Of a stretch of DNA of 64,000 nucleotides, positions 38,907-49,440 are shown in pieces (position 1 is the stretch's first letter; each line of letters starts with the position of its first letter). The notes under the pieces are model-generated. The model was not told where the DNA came from and did no database searches. It saw nothing but the letters and a program-made list of their open reading frames with translations. A program made the position numbers and the translations under genes. Source of the DNA: Acidobacteriaceae bacterium (GTDB taxonomy: Bacteria; Acidobacteriota; Terriglobia; Terriglobales; Acidobacteriaceae); assembly GCA_003151155.1 (NCBI GenBank), contig PLWX01000256.1, forward strand, positions 22,347 to 86,346, read 5' to 3'.

Positions 38907-39000
38907 GGGACACCTTCCGACGAACCCAAGGGACTATGAGCGCGTCGCGCAACCAAGAAAGTAACCTGCCAGGTAACTCGAATCCAGAGTACCTTAGGGT

Positions 39001-39978
39001 CTAGTCCTTCGGGTTACTGCGTTTTGGTCGGAGGGGTTCCTGTTCGGCAATCAGGCTTTCGCTGAGTTCTTCCAGTTGGCGATGCCAATCGAGCTGTTCG
39101 ACGAAGTGGCGGGAGTCGCGCCAGCCGGCTTGGACTTTCACAAAGAGCTCTAGGAAAACCTTTGTATTCAATATCTTCTCAAGCTCCCGGCGGGAGTTGG
39201 AACCGATGCGCTTGAGCATTTCCCCACCCCGTCCGATGACAATCGCCTTCTGGCCGTCGCGCTCGACGAAGATGGCGGCAGCGATGCGGGTGAGCTTGAG
39301 TCGCTCCTCCCATTGCTCGACCATTACCGTCGTGGCGTAAGGGACCTCTTTGTGGGCGCAGATGAGAACTTGCTCGCGGATGATTTCGGAGGCGAGGAAG
39401 CGCTCCGGTTGATCGGTGATCTGGTCGTCGGGAAAGTAATGCGGGCCGACGGGAAGATTCTCGAGAACTTTTTCCTGAAGGATTTTGAGGCCGCTTCCCT
39501 TCGCAGCGGAGATGGGGATGATCTCTTTGAATTTATGGAGCTGGGAGAACTCCGCGATCACGCCGAGCAGTTGCGGCTTGGGGATCAGGTCGATTTTGTT
39601 GAGGAGAAGGATTACCGGCTTCCTGGAGTGCTTGACGAGCTCGAAGGTGAGGGCGTCGTCTTTGCCGAACTTCTGGGTGGCATCGTGCACGAAGAGGAGG
39701 AGGTCGCAGCCTTCGAGGGCATCGTGAACTTCCTGCATCATGCGCTTGTCGAGGGTACGCTCGGGTTTGTGGACGCCGGGAGTATCGATGAGGACGATCT
39801 GTCCGCCGGAATTTTTCCCTTTTTTGGGGACGGTGACAATGCCCTGGATGCGATTGCGGGTGGTCTGCGGCTTGTGGGTGACGATGGCGATTTTCTCGCC
39901 GACCAGGGCGTTGAGCAACGTGCTCTTGCCGGCGTTAGGACGACCAATGATGGAAACGAATCCTGAGCGGAAAGGCAT
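39001..39978 (-). CDS. era: GTPase Era
   Basis: SGFVSIIGRPNAGKSTLLNALVGEKIAIVTHKPQTTRNRI...DTPGVHKP, KH domain. Confidence 0.97.
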   Translation of the reverse strand: MPFRSGFVSIIGRPNAGKSTLLNALVGEKIAIVTHKPQTTRNRIQGIVTVPKKGKNSGGQIVLIDTPGVHKPERTLDKRMMQEVHDALEGCDLLLFVHDATQKFGKDDALTFELVKHSRKPVILLLNKIDLIPKPQLLGVIAEFSQLHKFKEIIPISAAKGSGLKILQEKVLENLPVGPHYFPDDQITDQPERFLASEIIREQVLICAHKEVPYATTVMVEQWEERLKLTRIAAAIFVERDGQKAIVIGRGGEMLKRIGSNSRRELEKILNTKVFLELFVKVQAGWRDSRHFVEQLDWHRQLEELSESLIAEQEPLRPKRSNPKD

Positions 39979-41246
39979 CAGGCGCGAACCTGGTCGCGGG
40001 TGGGGGTAGCCTCGCTGATGCGCAGACGCTCGATGCGCCTCGGGGTGGAAGCAAGAATTTCGAAACGTAAGCCGCTGTTTTGCACGATCTCTCCCGGTTG
40101 CGGGATGCGTCCCGCGATTTCACTCACCAGGCCCGCGACCGTCGCCGCCTCGTGTTCATCTTCCATGCGGATGCCGAATAATTCGTTGAGCCGATCGACG
40201 TCCATGCTGCCGGGCACAACATAAGTATGCTCGCCCTCGCGCACGATGTCGGTCTCATCTTCGTCACGCAATTCGCCGACAATTTCTTCGATGAGGTCCT
40301 CGATCGTCACCAGGCCGGCGACGCTGCCGTATTCGTCAATCACCACGGCCATGCGAACGTTGTCGCGCTGCATTTCGCGAAGGAGCTCGCTGCCACGCTT
40401 GGTTTCCGGGATGAAGATTAGTTCGTTGCGGACGACCTCGCCTACCTTTTGAGTGCGAGCATCAGTATCCGCAATCTGCAGTAGGTCATGGGAAAAGACC
40501 AAGCCGATGAGGTTGTCGATCGTGCCGCGGAATACGGGGATACGCGAATAGGAATGCTCGCGCAACGCTTCAAGAAGTTGTTCGATCGTCCATTCGGCGG
40601 GAATGGCGAAGATCTCTGGCCGTGGCGTCATGACCTCGCGCACGGTCTTGTCGCCGAATTCCACGACGGACTGAATCAGGTGGCGATCGCTTTCTTCGAG
40701 AATTCCTTCTTCGCGTCCGGCTTCGATCAGGGCATCCACGGCTTCGGAAGGGTGCTCGGGCTCTTCCTCGGAATGCTCCTTGGTGAGCGATGCTACCGAA
40801 ATCGTGAAACCGAGCATGATGGTGACGGGAAGCGCGAGATAAATCAGAATGCGTATGAGCCAGACAGAATGGCTGAGCCACTCGCCACGGGTACGGGCGA
40901 ACAAGAGGTAAGGCAGCAGGCGATTGCAGATAACAATGGTGAACACGAGCGTGATCGCGGCTTGCAATAACTCGAGTGCCGTCCATGGGTGCGAGAAGAC
41001 GGTGTACGCGAGCAGAAAGCCGATCGTTCCTAATAGCAACTGCGGCAGAACTGCCATCGCCAACATGGCGCGCTGCGGACTCACACCGAGTTGGGGCTCG
41101 ATCTCGTGCTCAAAGAAATCAATGTTCTCCTGGAACTCGCGCGAAAGGAATTTGCCTGCTTCTTTGAAAACTCGGTCGCAATAGGAAGTGAGCGTAAGGA
41201 GCGCCACCAATACCACGAAAAGCACGACGTGCGCGACGGTGAGCAT
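39978..41246 (-). CDS. CNNM/CBS-domain (CorC-like) protein
   Basis: TVREVMTPRPEIFAIPAEWTIEQLLEAL, VVIDEYGSVAGLVTIEDLIEEIVGE. Confidence 0.93.
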   Translation of the reverse strand: MLTVAHVVLFVVLVALLTLTSYCDRVFKEAGKFLSREFQENIDFFEHEIEPQLGVSPQRAMLAMAVLPQLLLGTIGFLLAYTVFSHPWTALELLQAAITLVFTIVICNRLLPYLLFARTRGEWLSHSVWLIRILIYLALPVTIMLGFTISVASLTKEHSEEEPEHPSEAVDALIEAGREEGILEESDRHLIQSVVEFGDKTVREVMTPRPEIFAIPAEWTIEQLLEALREHSYSRIPVFRGTIDNLIGLVFSHDLLQIADTDARTQKVGEVVRNELIFIPETKRGSELLREMQRDNVRMAVVIDEYGSVAGLVTIEDLIEEIVGELRDEDETDIVREGEHTYVVPGSMDVDRLNELFGIRMEDEHEAATVAGLVSEIAGRIPQPGEIVQNSGLRFEILASTPRRIERLRISEATPTRDQVRA

Positions 41247-41701
41247 TACTTCTTCCCCCTGGCGCGCTTTTTTCCGGTTGCGTGGGTACGCTCGATAAGG
41301 GACGACGGCAGCTTCAGGCGGTCGCGCAATTCAGACTCGAGGGCTTCCATCTCGCCGCGATCGTTCTCATGGTCGTGCCCGGCGAGGTGCAGGATGCCGT
41401 GCAGGATAAGGATACGCAGTTCCTCTTCGAGCGAATGGCCGAGACGATACGCATTTTCGCTGGCGATATCGGCGGAGATCGCGATGTCACCGGCCTCGCC
41501 GTCAATGATGGCGGGAAACGAGAGCACGTCGGTCGGCTTGTCTTTGCGACGGAAGCGACGGTTCAAGTCGCGCAGTTCCGCGTTGCAGGTGATGAGGACC
41601 TGGACCTGCCCCTTCACGCCCGCAGCTTTACGCGCGCGAACCGTGAAGCTTTGCAAGGCTCGCTCGCTGACGGTCGCGGATTTTTTCTTCAGAATGATCA
41701 A
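41246..41701 (-). CDS. ybeY: endoribonuclease YbeY
   Basis: LHGILHLAGHDHENDRGEME zinc motif. Confidence 0.93.
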   Translation of the reverse strand: MIILKKKSATVSERALQSFTVRARKAAGVKGQVQVLITCNAELRDLNRRFRRKDKPTDVLSFPAIIDGEAGDIAISADIASENAYRLGHSLEEELRILILHGILHLAGHDHENDRGEMEALESELRDRLKLPSSLIERTHATGKKRARGKK

Positions 41702-41710
41702 AGTCGTGAA

Positions 41711-41741
41711 ATATAAAACGGGAGGGCAAAAAGCCCTCCCG
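41711..41741 (-). terminator. rho-independent terminator between phoH and ybeY
   Basis: Minus strand CGGGAGGGC-ttttt-GCCCTCCCGTTTTATATTT. Confidence 0.8.
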
Positions 41742-41757
41742 CTCTATGTTACCAAGT

Positions 41758-42837
41758 TTACTCGTGTACGGTAGAGGTTCCTGCGCCGCCGGTGGGAGGC
41801 AACTCGGGCGCGATCTGGGCCTGAGCTGATTCCTTGGGACGGCCATTGCCATTGCTGGTCTTGGCATCGAGCGCCAGGTCCAGCTGTTCCGCGGTAGTTT
41901 TCTTCTTGTCTTCGTAGGCACGGATGATGCGCTGCACCAGGTGGTGACGGACGACGTCGCCTTCGTCGAAGTAGGTGAAGTGAATTCCCTCCACGTTCTT
42001 CAGGATGTCGGCGGCTTCCACCAGTCCACTGCGGGCAGCGTTGGGCAGGTCGATTTGCGTGACGTCGCCGGTGATCACTGCCTTGGAGTTGAAGCCGAGG
42101 CGAGTGAGGAACATCTTCATCTGCTCGCTGGTGGTGTTTTGCGCTTCGTCGAGAATCACGAAGGAATCGTTGAGCGTGCGGCCGCGCATGAAGGCGATGG
42201 GCGCAATCTCAATGACGTTTTTCTCGAGATAGCGATCCACCTTCTCCGGCTCGAGCATGTCGTAAAGCGCGTCATACAAAGGACGCAGGTAGGGATCGAC
42301 TTTTTCCTGAAGCGTGCCAGGCAAGAAGCCTAGGCGTTCGCCGGCTTCCACCGCCGGACGCGCGAGGATGATGCGGCTGACCCGCTTGCTCATCAGGGCG
42401 GAGATCGCCATTGCCACTGCGAGGTAGGTTTTACCGGTGCCGGCGGGACCTACGCCGAACACCATGTCATGTTTTTCAATCGCTTCGAGATAGCGCCGCT
42501 GGTTGATGCTCTTCGGCTGCACGGTGCGTTTGCCAAAGGAGCGTTGACGCCCTGCCTCGGCAAGTCCGCGCAGAGTGGCCGCCTGATCGCGCGTGAGCAC
42601 TCGCAGCATGTCGCCAAGATCGCCGTTCTGAAACACGTGTCCGCTGCGCTGCAGATGTTCAAAGTCGCTGAACACTTTTTCCGCGCGACCCACGTTCTCC
42701 AGTTCGCCTTCAATCTGAATGGCATCCGAGCGCATGTCGATGCGCACGTTCAGACCGGTTTCCAGCACCCGTAAGTTCTCGTCCCGTGTGCCGAACAACG
42801 TTTCGATATTCGGGCTGATCTCGATGTTCTTCTTCAT
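41758..42837 (-). CDS. phoH: PhoH-like ATPase
   Basis: FGVGPAGTGKTYLAVAMAISAL, ILARPAVEAGERLGFLPG, DEAQNTTSEQMKMFLTRLG. Confidence 0.96.
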   Translation of the reverse strand: MKKNIEISPNIETLFGTRDENLRVLETGLNVRIDMRSDAIQIEGELENVGRAEKVFSDFEHLQRSGHVFQNGDLGDMLRVLTRDQAATLRGLAEAGRQRSFGKRTVQPKSINQRRYLEAIEKHDMVFGVGPAGTGKTYLAVAMAISALMSKRVSRIILARPAVEAGERLGFLPGTLQEKVDPYLRPLYDALYDMLEPEKVDRYLEKNVIEIAPIAFMRGRTLNDSFVILDEAQNTTSEQMKMFLTRLGFNSKAVITGDVTQIDLPNAARSGLVEAADILKNVEGIHFTYFDEGDVVRHHLVQRIIRAYEDKKKTTAEQLDLALDAKTSNGNGRPKESAQAQIAPELPPTGGAGTSTVHE

Positions 42838-43217
42838 TGAGTCTGGGATTCACCCTCCATAAATCCTACCTTGAATGGGCACGTGCAAAAGCACGCTCGC
42901 AATGAGCGCGCACGATGTCTTCTTTGTTTTGTGGATGGTCGAGCGGAATTGAGGCCGAGCCAAATCGTGGACAACTGGTTGAGATTGCCTCCGATGTTGG
43001 GCAGAGTATCCCGGCTGAATCGCAGAGTCAACCGCTTCTTTTTGAATGTTCCACTGCGAATACCGGGAGTCCGGAGTACCCACTTGTAGCCTCATACCCA
43101 GTTGGTTAGATGGCGAATCCCGGGAAAGGGAGCTTGGGCCTAAGTAGTAGATCAAGAAAATGCTAGACAACTCAGGTTACGGGAAAGTGAATCGTGGGAC
43201 GAGGGAAGTGGAACGAA

Positions 43218-43347
43218 GTGGGTGCCCCACCCTTGTCCGCAGGACAGGGTGGGAGAAGAGGTGTGCACGCTCGCGTTACTTCATAGATCTGGGTTCAAGC
43301 GTTCTCGAATCCCACCCTGTCGCTTTACGACAAGGGTGGGGCACCCA
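43218..43347. repeat. composite inverted repeat (BIME/MITE-like), copy 2
   Basis: TGGGTGCCCCACCCTTGTC (43219..43237) and GACAAGGGTGGGGCACCCA (43329..43347), 19-bp perfect inverted arms with internal hairpins. Confidence 0.8.
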
Positions 43348-43350
43348 GAT

Positions 43351-45222
43351 CTATGCTTTTGGCTGCTGATCGTGGCGCAGTTTGGCAATCACAAGATGGA
43401 CTTCGCCCATGGTGACGTCGGGGGGAACGGCATCTTTGATCGGACGCAGGCGGGCGGTTCCCAGCTTGGCGCAGGCAGCTTCGATGGCCACGCGGCGGTC
43501 CTCGGCAACCCATGCCGGATCGAACTCGATTTCGCCAGTCTCAACCAGGTTCGCGACGGCGGCGATGACGGTGGCGAGTTGGCGTCCGCGGATATTCGCG
43601 ATTTCGGCGAAGCTGTGGCCCTTCTTCAGCAGTTCGATGGTCTCCTGCGAAGGTTTGCTTGTGATTTCGGACTTCACAGGCTCCTGGGCGCGGCTACCGC
43701 GCTTGAATTCTTCGAGCGCTTCCAGAATGGCTGGGCCAAAGTCGGCGGTCTTCACGTCGCCAAAACCGGAGACGGTACGCATCTCGGCAAGATTTTTGGG
43801 GCGAACACGACATAAATCTTCGAGCGAGCTGTCGTGCATAACTACGTAGGCGGGAACACCGCGACGTTTGGCCTCATCCTTACGCCATAGGCGGAAGTAT
43901 GCCGCAAGCTCTTCGTCGAACGGCGCTGCGTTGGGAGCGCGCAACTTGGTACGTGGTTTGGTGTCGAGAGGAAGGGTGAGAGCCGCGTCTTCGGCACCTA
44001 ACCAGGACAGCTTGGTGCCGCATACATCGCAGGCACCGCAGTTCTCCCACTTTTTCGTTTCGCCAAAGTGTTCGCAGATCTGTCGATGGCGACACTCCCG
44101 CGACTTTGCAAAATCGGTGATGACCCGGTAGCGCTCCCAGGCGCGGGATTTCTCCGCGGCATCGGTGATCTGTTCGGTGAAGTAGGCCAGCAGTCCGGCG
44201 TCCTTCTTCTGCCAGAGCATGACGCAATCGGCGGGTTCGCCATCGCGGCCGGCGCGGCCGGCTTCCTGGTAGTAATGCTCGAGCGACTTCGGCAGAGCAA
44301 GGTGAATCACCGCACGGACGGCGGGCTTGTTGATGCCGAGTCCGAAGGCGATGGTGCCGACAAGAATGCGTACTTCATCGGTCATCCACAACTCCTGGTT
44401 GCGACTGCGGGTCGCACTGTCCATCTGTCCGTGGTAGGCGACGGCGGGAATTCCCTTCTCCTGGAGAAAATCAACCGTACCCTCGACGGTGTTGATAGTG
44501 GGGGCGTAAACGATGACGTTCTGATCCTTGTAGTGACGCAGAGCTTTGAGCAGCAGGCTGCGTTGCGAGTGGGCATCGCACTGGCGGACCAGGTAGCGCA
44601 AGTTGGGACGATGAAAACTGGCGATGTATTTGTCGGCGGCGCGAAACTTGAGCTGTTCGACGATGTCGTGGCGCACGCGCTGGGTGGCGCTCGCGGTGAA
44701 GGCGGCGATGGGAACGTCGGGGAAATTTTCACGCAGCAAGCGCAGTTGCCGGTACTCGGGACGAAACTCGTGGCCCCATTCGGAGATGCAGTGGGCTTCG
44801 TCGATGGCGAACATCCCCAGCGGCATTTGCCTAAGCCAGCCGACGGTGTCTTCGCGCACCAGGCGTTCTGGTGAAAGGTAGAGCAGACGATAATCGCCGG
44901 CGCGAGCTTTGCGCATGACCGACGACTGTTCCGAGCCGCTCAATGTGCTGTTCAGCAGGGCCGCCGGGATTCCCATCTGGCCGAGCTGGGTGACCTGGTC
45001 TTTCATCAGCGCGATCAGCGGGGAGATCACCACCACGGTCTTCTGTGAGATGGCGGCCGGGAGTTGGTAGCACAGCGATTTGCCGCCACCCGTCGGCATG
45101 ATGACGCAGACATCCCGTCCGGCGACCACGCTGCGAATGATCCGTTCCTGAAGAGGACGAAATTCGTCATAGCCAAAGTAGTGTTTGAGCGCGGAATTAA
45201 GTTGGGTGCTGAGGGGATCCAT
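43351..45222 (-). CDS. recQ: ATP-dependent DNA helicase RecQ
   Basis: IMPTGGGKSLCYQLPA, DEAHCISEWGHEFRPEYRQL, zinc-binding CRHRQICEHFGE...CGACDVC, HRDC. Confidence 0.96.
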   Translation of the reverse strand: MDPLSTQLNSALKHYFGYDEFRPLQERIIRSVVAGRDVCVIMPTGGGKSLCYQLPAAISQKTVVVISPLIALMKDQVTQLGQMGIPAALLNSTLSGSEQSSVMRKARAGDYRLLYLSPERLVREDTVGWLRQMPLGMFAIDEAHCISEWGHEFRPEYRQLRLLRENFPDVPIAAFTASATQRVRHDIVEQLKFRAADKYIASFHRPNLRYLVRQCDAHSQRSLLLKALRHYKDQNVIVYAPTINTVEGTVDFLQEKGIPAVAYHGQMDSATRSRNQELWMTDEVRILVGTIAFGLGINKPAVRAVIHLALPKSLEHYYQEAGRAGRDGEPADCVMLWQKKDAGLLAYFTEQITDAAEKSRAWERYRVITDFAKSRECRHRQICEHFGETKKWENCGACDVCGTKLSWLGAEDAALTLPLDTKPRTKLRAPNAAPFDEELAAYFRLWRKDEAKRRGVPAYVVMHDSSLEDLCRVRPKNLAEMRTVSGFGDVKTADFGPAILEALEEFKRGSRAQEPVKSEITSKPSQETIELLKKGHSFAEIANIRGRQLATVIAAVANLVETGEIEFDPAWVAEDRRVAIEAACAKLGTARLRPIKDAVPPDVTMGEVHLVIAKLRHDQQPKA

Positions 45223-45387
45223 GAAATCGGGGGCCTGACTTACTTTATCTTAGGCGATAGCGGGAGAACGTGTCGCGGATCACAAGGCGGTATCCAGAGC
45301 CACAAAAGAGCCGATCGTAGCCTTCTCAACCTGCTTGAAAACGGTTTGTAATCCGATAGAATATCCGATGAAAGTAAAAGGGCGAGC

Positions 45388-45657
45388 ATGCGCCGTCTCC
45401 TCAGTACGATTGGCAAGCGCTTAGCCACCTTGAACTCCCGCCTCTCTGCGAGAGCTGTCTGGCCGCTTCTCTTGATTGCCTTTGGCGGTTGGAAACTATT
45501 CGTTGGAGTTTTGGCGCTGCTCTGCGCGGGGATGGTCCTGCTCGCGGTCTTTGAAACCGTCGTCGATCTGTACATAGAGAGCGCGGATTCGATCTTTCGC
45601 GACCAGCGATCCAGGGTCGTACCTTTCCTAAAGAAGTCGCCGTACGAGATTCGCTGA
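45388..45657 (+). CDS. small membrane protein, hypothetical
   Basis: 89 aa with hydrophobic central segment; no homology recognised. Confidence 0.4.
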   Translation: MRRLLSTIGKRLATLNSRLSARAVWPLLLIAFGGWKLFVGVLALLCAGMVLLAVFETVVDLYIESADSIFRDQRSRVVPFLKKSPYEIR

Positions 45658-45927
45658 GCTCCCGCTTCACAAAAAAGACGGGCGGAACTGGCACACTCCC
45701 CCGACTATGCCTGTCGCGCCCGCCCTTTCAATGTGAGATGTACGTTGGCCGAAGGCTTCTGGATGAGCGACTGCAAAGTAAATTTCGATCTTTTACAACT
45801 ACAACTCGAAAGTGTAAAGCGGCATGGGGCGGTCGTTCTTCCCGGAAAAGAACGCTTAACTCCACATTCATACGCCAACGGAATCTTCTGAGCTCGGGTA
45901 ACCATCGAATGAGGCATTGGAGAAACA

Positions 45928-46920
45928 ATGCCGAAGATCGTTCGATTTCATGCGTTAGGTGGACCCGAGGTCCTGAAGATTGAAGAACAACCCACTCCAG
46001 AGCCGAAGCAAGGCGAAGTGCGGATCAAGGTGAAGGCCATCGGGTTGAACCGCGCGGAGTGGATGTTCATGCATGGGCAGTATCTTGAAAATCCCAAGCT
46101 GCCGTCTGGTCTGGGATATGAAGCCGCCGGAACCATTGAGGCGGTGGGTCCGGATGTGGATAAGAAGTGGCTGGGAAAAGCGGTGGCAACGATTCCGTCG
46201 TTTTCGATGAATCAATACGGAATGGTAGGGGAAGAGGTAATCGCGCCGGTGTATGCGCTGGGCGAGTATCCCGCGAGCTTATCGCCGGAACAAGCAGCCG
46301 CCATCTGGATGCAATACCTGACGGCATATGGCGCATTGATCGAAATCGCTCCCGTAAAGAAGGGCGATTTTGTTCTGATCACTGCGGCTTCGAGCAGCGT
46401 AGGGCTGGCGGCGATCCAAATCGCAAAAGCCGAAGGCGCGACGGCGATCGCCACGACGCGAAAGAGCGACAAGAAAAAAGAACTGCTTTCTCTCGGCGCC
46501 GATCACGTGATTGCGACCGAAGAAGAAGGCCTGGCGGCGCGAGTGCTGGAGATCAGCGGCGGAAAAGGGGCGAGAGTGATTTTCGATCCCGTGGGAGGAC
46601 CGACGCTCGAAAAACTTGCTGAGGCTGTCTCTGCTGGCGGCATCATCATCGAATATGGCGCCCTGGCGACGCAGCCAACCCCGTTCCCGCTGTTCGCGGC
46701 GCTAGCCAAAGGGTTGACGTTCCGCGGCTATGTGCTGGGGGAGGTCACGACCCACCCCGAGAAGCTCGGCAAGGCGAAAAAGTACATCTCTGAGCGGCTG
46801 GCGGATGGGCGATTCAGCCCGAAAATCGCGAAAACTTTTCCGTTCGCCCAGACAGTGCAGGCCTACCAGTATCTCGAGTCGAATGCGCAGGTGGGGAAAG
46901 TGGTGGTGACGGTGCCGTAG
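45928..46920 (+). CDS. zinc-type alcohol dehydrogenase / quinone oxidoreductase (MDR family)
   Basis: GYEAAGTIEAVGPDV, LITAASSSVGLAAIQIAKAEGA. Confidence 0.92.
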   Translation: MPKIVRFHALGGPEVLKIEEQPTPEPKQGEVRIKVKAIGLNRAEWMFMHGQYLENPKLPSGLGYEAAGTIEAVGPDVDKKWLGKAVATIPSFSMNQYGMVGEEVIAPVYALGEYPASLSPEQAAAIWMQYLTAYGALIEIAPVKKGDFVLITAASSSVGLAAIQIAKAEGATAIATTRKSDKKKELLSLGADHVIATEEEGLAARVLEISGGKGARVIFDPVGGPTLEKLAEAVSAGGIIIEYGALATQPTPFPLFAALAKGLTFRGYVLGEVTTHPEKLGKAKKYISERLADGRFSPKIAKTFPFAQTVQAYQYLESNAQVGKVVVTVP

Positions 46921-47049
46921 GCCGAATGGCCGTTATCCGGTGGAAGAACGGGAGGGGCAGCAGCTTGTGTTTGACCCCTCCCGGCAAATCCCGTAAAATA
47001 ACTCTTTCGGCATCAGTCGAGATTCTTCTCAGAGGACACCCGTAAGTTC

Positions 47050-47319
47050 ATGGCAAACCATTATTCGGCGCTCAAGCGCGCACGTCAGACTGAAACTCGC
47101 ACCACGCGCAACCGCGCCAATAAATCCCGCCTTCGCACCTCGCTACGCCAGTTGCGCGAGGCCATTGCCGGCGGAGACGCCAACGCGGTGAAGACCTCGT
47201 TCAGCGGCACGGTTTCGCTGCTTGATAAGGCTGTCCAGAAGGGCGTGCTGCACAAGAACACCGCCAGCCGCTACAAGGCACGCCTGAGCGCCCGTGTGAA
47301 AACGAAGACATCCAAGTAG
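47050..47319 (+). CDS. rpsT: 30S ribosomal protein S20
   Basis: [39 protein letters not shown]...[19 protein letters not shown]. Confidence 0.95.
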   Translation: MANHYSALKRARQTETRTTRNRANKSRLRTSLRQLREAIAGGDANAVKTSFSGTVSLLDKAVQKGVLHKNTASRYKARLSARVKTKTSK

Positions 47320-47340
47320 TTTGGTACGCAGATTTTACTG

Positions 47341-47368
47341 ACGGCAGGCCTATGTGCCTGCCGTTTTT
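47341..47368 (+). terminator. rho-independent terminator of rpsT
   Basis: ACGGCAGGC-ctatgt-GCCTGCCGTTTTTGT. Confidence 0.9.
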
Positions 47369-47501
47369 GTTTGCCTCGGCGGGCGCGTTTACACAAAGAC
47401 ACAATCCTCAACCTCTGGGCAATTGAACTCTGCCAAGCATCCCCGGTATGATCGTGCTTTCCGGAAACTCTCATTTCTTACCGTCCGTTGAAAGGACAGT
47501 C

Positions 47502-49388
47502 ATGCCGTCGTATCGCGCGTCTGTGGTTGGGCCTGTCGCTCTCGATAAAGTCTTACGGTTCGTCACTCTTGCACTCCTGGTTCCGGCAATGTTGTTCGCA
47601 CTCGCATGCGGCGGTGGCAGCTCTTCTACCACCACCACCGTCGGACCGGCGCCAACCTTCACCAGCACCGCGCCGCAGATCGCATCGGAAGGCATTCAGT
47701 ACAGCTACGCCATCACCACGACAACCACCGATAACAGTACGGTTACCTACACGATGACAACCGGCCCAACCGGTGCTGCGATTACAGGAAGCACGCTCAC
47801 ATGGACTCCGACGCACGCGCAGGCGCGCATTTCGAACGGCTTCACGATCACTGCAACCACCAGCAATAACGGCGTATTCACGCAGACGTTCAACATCACG
47901 CCGACCGGTAACATCAATGGCACAGCGGTTGACAATGCGGTGGCCGGCGGAACGCTTGTTGATTATCCGCAGGATATGAGCTCCGTGACGGTGGAAGTCT
48001 TGCTGCCGAACAACAAAGGTAGCTTCAATCGCCAGGCGGGGACGGGCGACGCCAGCGGCAATTTCACGATCCCGAATGTGCCGGCCGGAAATTACTGGTT
48101 GCATCTGCAGCGTATGGATAACGGAGCCGTCACCGACAACTATCTCTACACGTCGGCGAGCGACATTGATGCCGGACAGCTGGTCATCGGTCGGCCCGAC
48201 GCAGTTCGCGCGACGTCCGGGGTGACGATTGCTGCGCAGAATATTGCGCTGTCTGTCCCGGTGACCTCCAGTGATTCGATCGCGTGGGTCAGTCCTGACG
48301 CGAAGTCTAGCGGCGCGCCGGCGGGTGCTCCGGCGTCTCAGACCTATAGCGCTACCTTCCCACAAACCGGTGGGCTGATTAATAGCTCCAAAGGCGACAG
48401 TGGCTACCTGCTGCACTATACGACGTCAGGGCCTATCACCCGCGAAGTGGAATCTGAAACTTTTCCGTCACTGACGGAAACCAATGGGGGCACCGTAAGC
48501 TTAACGGGTTCCATGACGGCGAACACCGGATCGACCACCGACCCGGTGGTGAAAGTTTCCGAGTTCGATGCGGTAAACACTGCGATCCCCGGTTTTACCG
48601 GTCCGACGGTGAAAAACTTCACGATGTTTGACTCGGCCTACGACGGCAGCGACGGCTTCCTGCCTGCGAACCTCTATGCCGCGTCGGGTTCAACCCCCAT
48701 CCAGTTGGTCAAGATTCCGCTGGCCACGATTACGACGGACACGGACTTCGGCTCCATTCCTTATGGGCTGGTTACCAGCAAAGGAGTTCCGTTTGTTCAG
48801 TTCGAAGATTTAGGCTCGCGCAGCTTCAGCATCGGCGGCTCGAACTATAGTTTCCAGAACAACGGGCAGGTGACCATCACCAACGTGATTCCGAGTTCGA
48901 GCAACTCCACGTTTCCGGCGGTTGGCGAGCCGCTGAATTCGACGGTCGACGGGAAAGATTTCTTCACCAATCAAGGCAGCATCTCGGGGGCGCCGCAGAT
49001 CGCATGGGCCACGCCGACTTTTGGAGCGCCATCGTCGTACGAACTCACGGTCGTGAACCCTGCCACGCTCGGGGGGGCGAATCCGGAGATCCACTACTTC
49101 TATACGTTCTCGACCGGGGTAGCGATTCCGCCGGGGATTCTGAAGGCCAACACGTCGTATGTATTCATACTCCAGGCGATGCTCTTCCAGGCGAACAACT
49201 TCCAGGCAGCACCGTTCCGGATGGGAACGAACGCCGCATGGACCAGCGAGGTCTCTGCCGTGATGACGACCAACTCGACCGGCGCGGCAACCGTGCGCAA
49301 TCGCGCAGCAGCGTCAACCTCGCGGCGACAGGTGCTGGTCACTCCGGGTGCGAACGGCAAGCTCTCGGTCACGGTGACTAAGAAGTAA
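47502..49388 (+). CDS. Thr/Ser-rich secreted lipoprotein, Ig-like/carboxypeptidase-regulatory-like domains
   Basis: LFALACGGGSSSTTTT lipobox and linker; ATG at 47502 with AAAGGA upstream. Confidence 0.7.
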   Translation: MPSYRASVVGPVALDKVLRFVTLALLVPAMLFALACGGGSSSTTTTVGPAPTFTSTAPQIASEGIQYSYAITTTTTDNSTVTYTMTTGPTGAAITGSTLTWTPTHAQARISNGFTITATTSNNGVFTQTFNITPTGNINGTAVDNAVAGGTLVDYPQDMSSVTVEVLLPNNKGSFNRQAGTGDASGNFTIPNVPAGNYWLHLQRMDNGAVTDNYLYTSASDIDAGQLVIGRPDAVRATSGVTIAAQNIALSVPVTSSDSIAWVSPDAKSSGAPAGAPASQTYSATFPQTGGLINSSKGDSGYLLHYTTSGPITREVESETFPSLTETNGGTVSLTGSMTANTGSTTDPVVKVSEFDAVNTAIPGFTGPTVKNFTMFDSAYDGSDGFLPANLYAASGSTPIQLVKIPLATITTDTDFGSIPYGLVTSKGVPFVQFEDLGSRSFSIGGSNYSFQNNGQVTITNVIPSSSNSTFPAVGEPLNSTVDGKDFFTNQGSISGAPQIAWATPTFGAPSSYELTVVNPATLGGANPEIHYFYTFSTGVAIPPGILKANTSYVFILQAMLFQANNFQAAPFRMGTNAAWTSEVSAVMTTNSTGAATVRNRAAASTSRRQVLVTPGANGKLSVTVTKK

Positions 49389-49415
49389 GGTCAGAGCAAA
49401 TGAGGAAGCAGAGGG

Positions 49416-49440
49416 GCAAGCTTCGGCTTGCCTTCTCTTT
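49416..49440 (+). terminator. UUCG-tetraloop terminator
   Basis: GGCAAGC-TTCG-GCTTGCCTTCTCTT after 49388. Confidence 0.8.

Noticed and set aside
42838-43217. Intergenic region between phoH and the palindromic element considered for a tRNA or ncRNA
   Set aside because: No cloverleaf, conserved T-arm, or convincing promoter-terminator pair could be seen.
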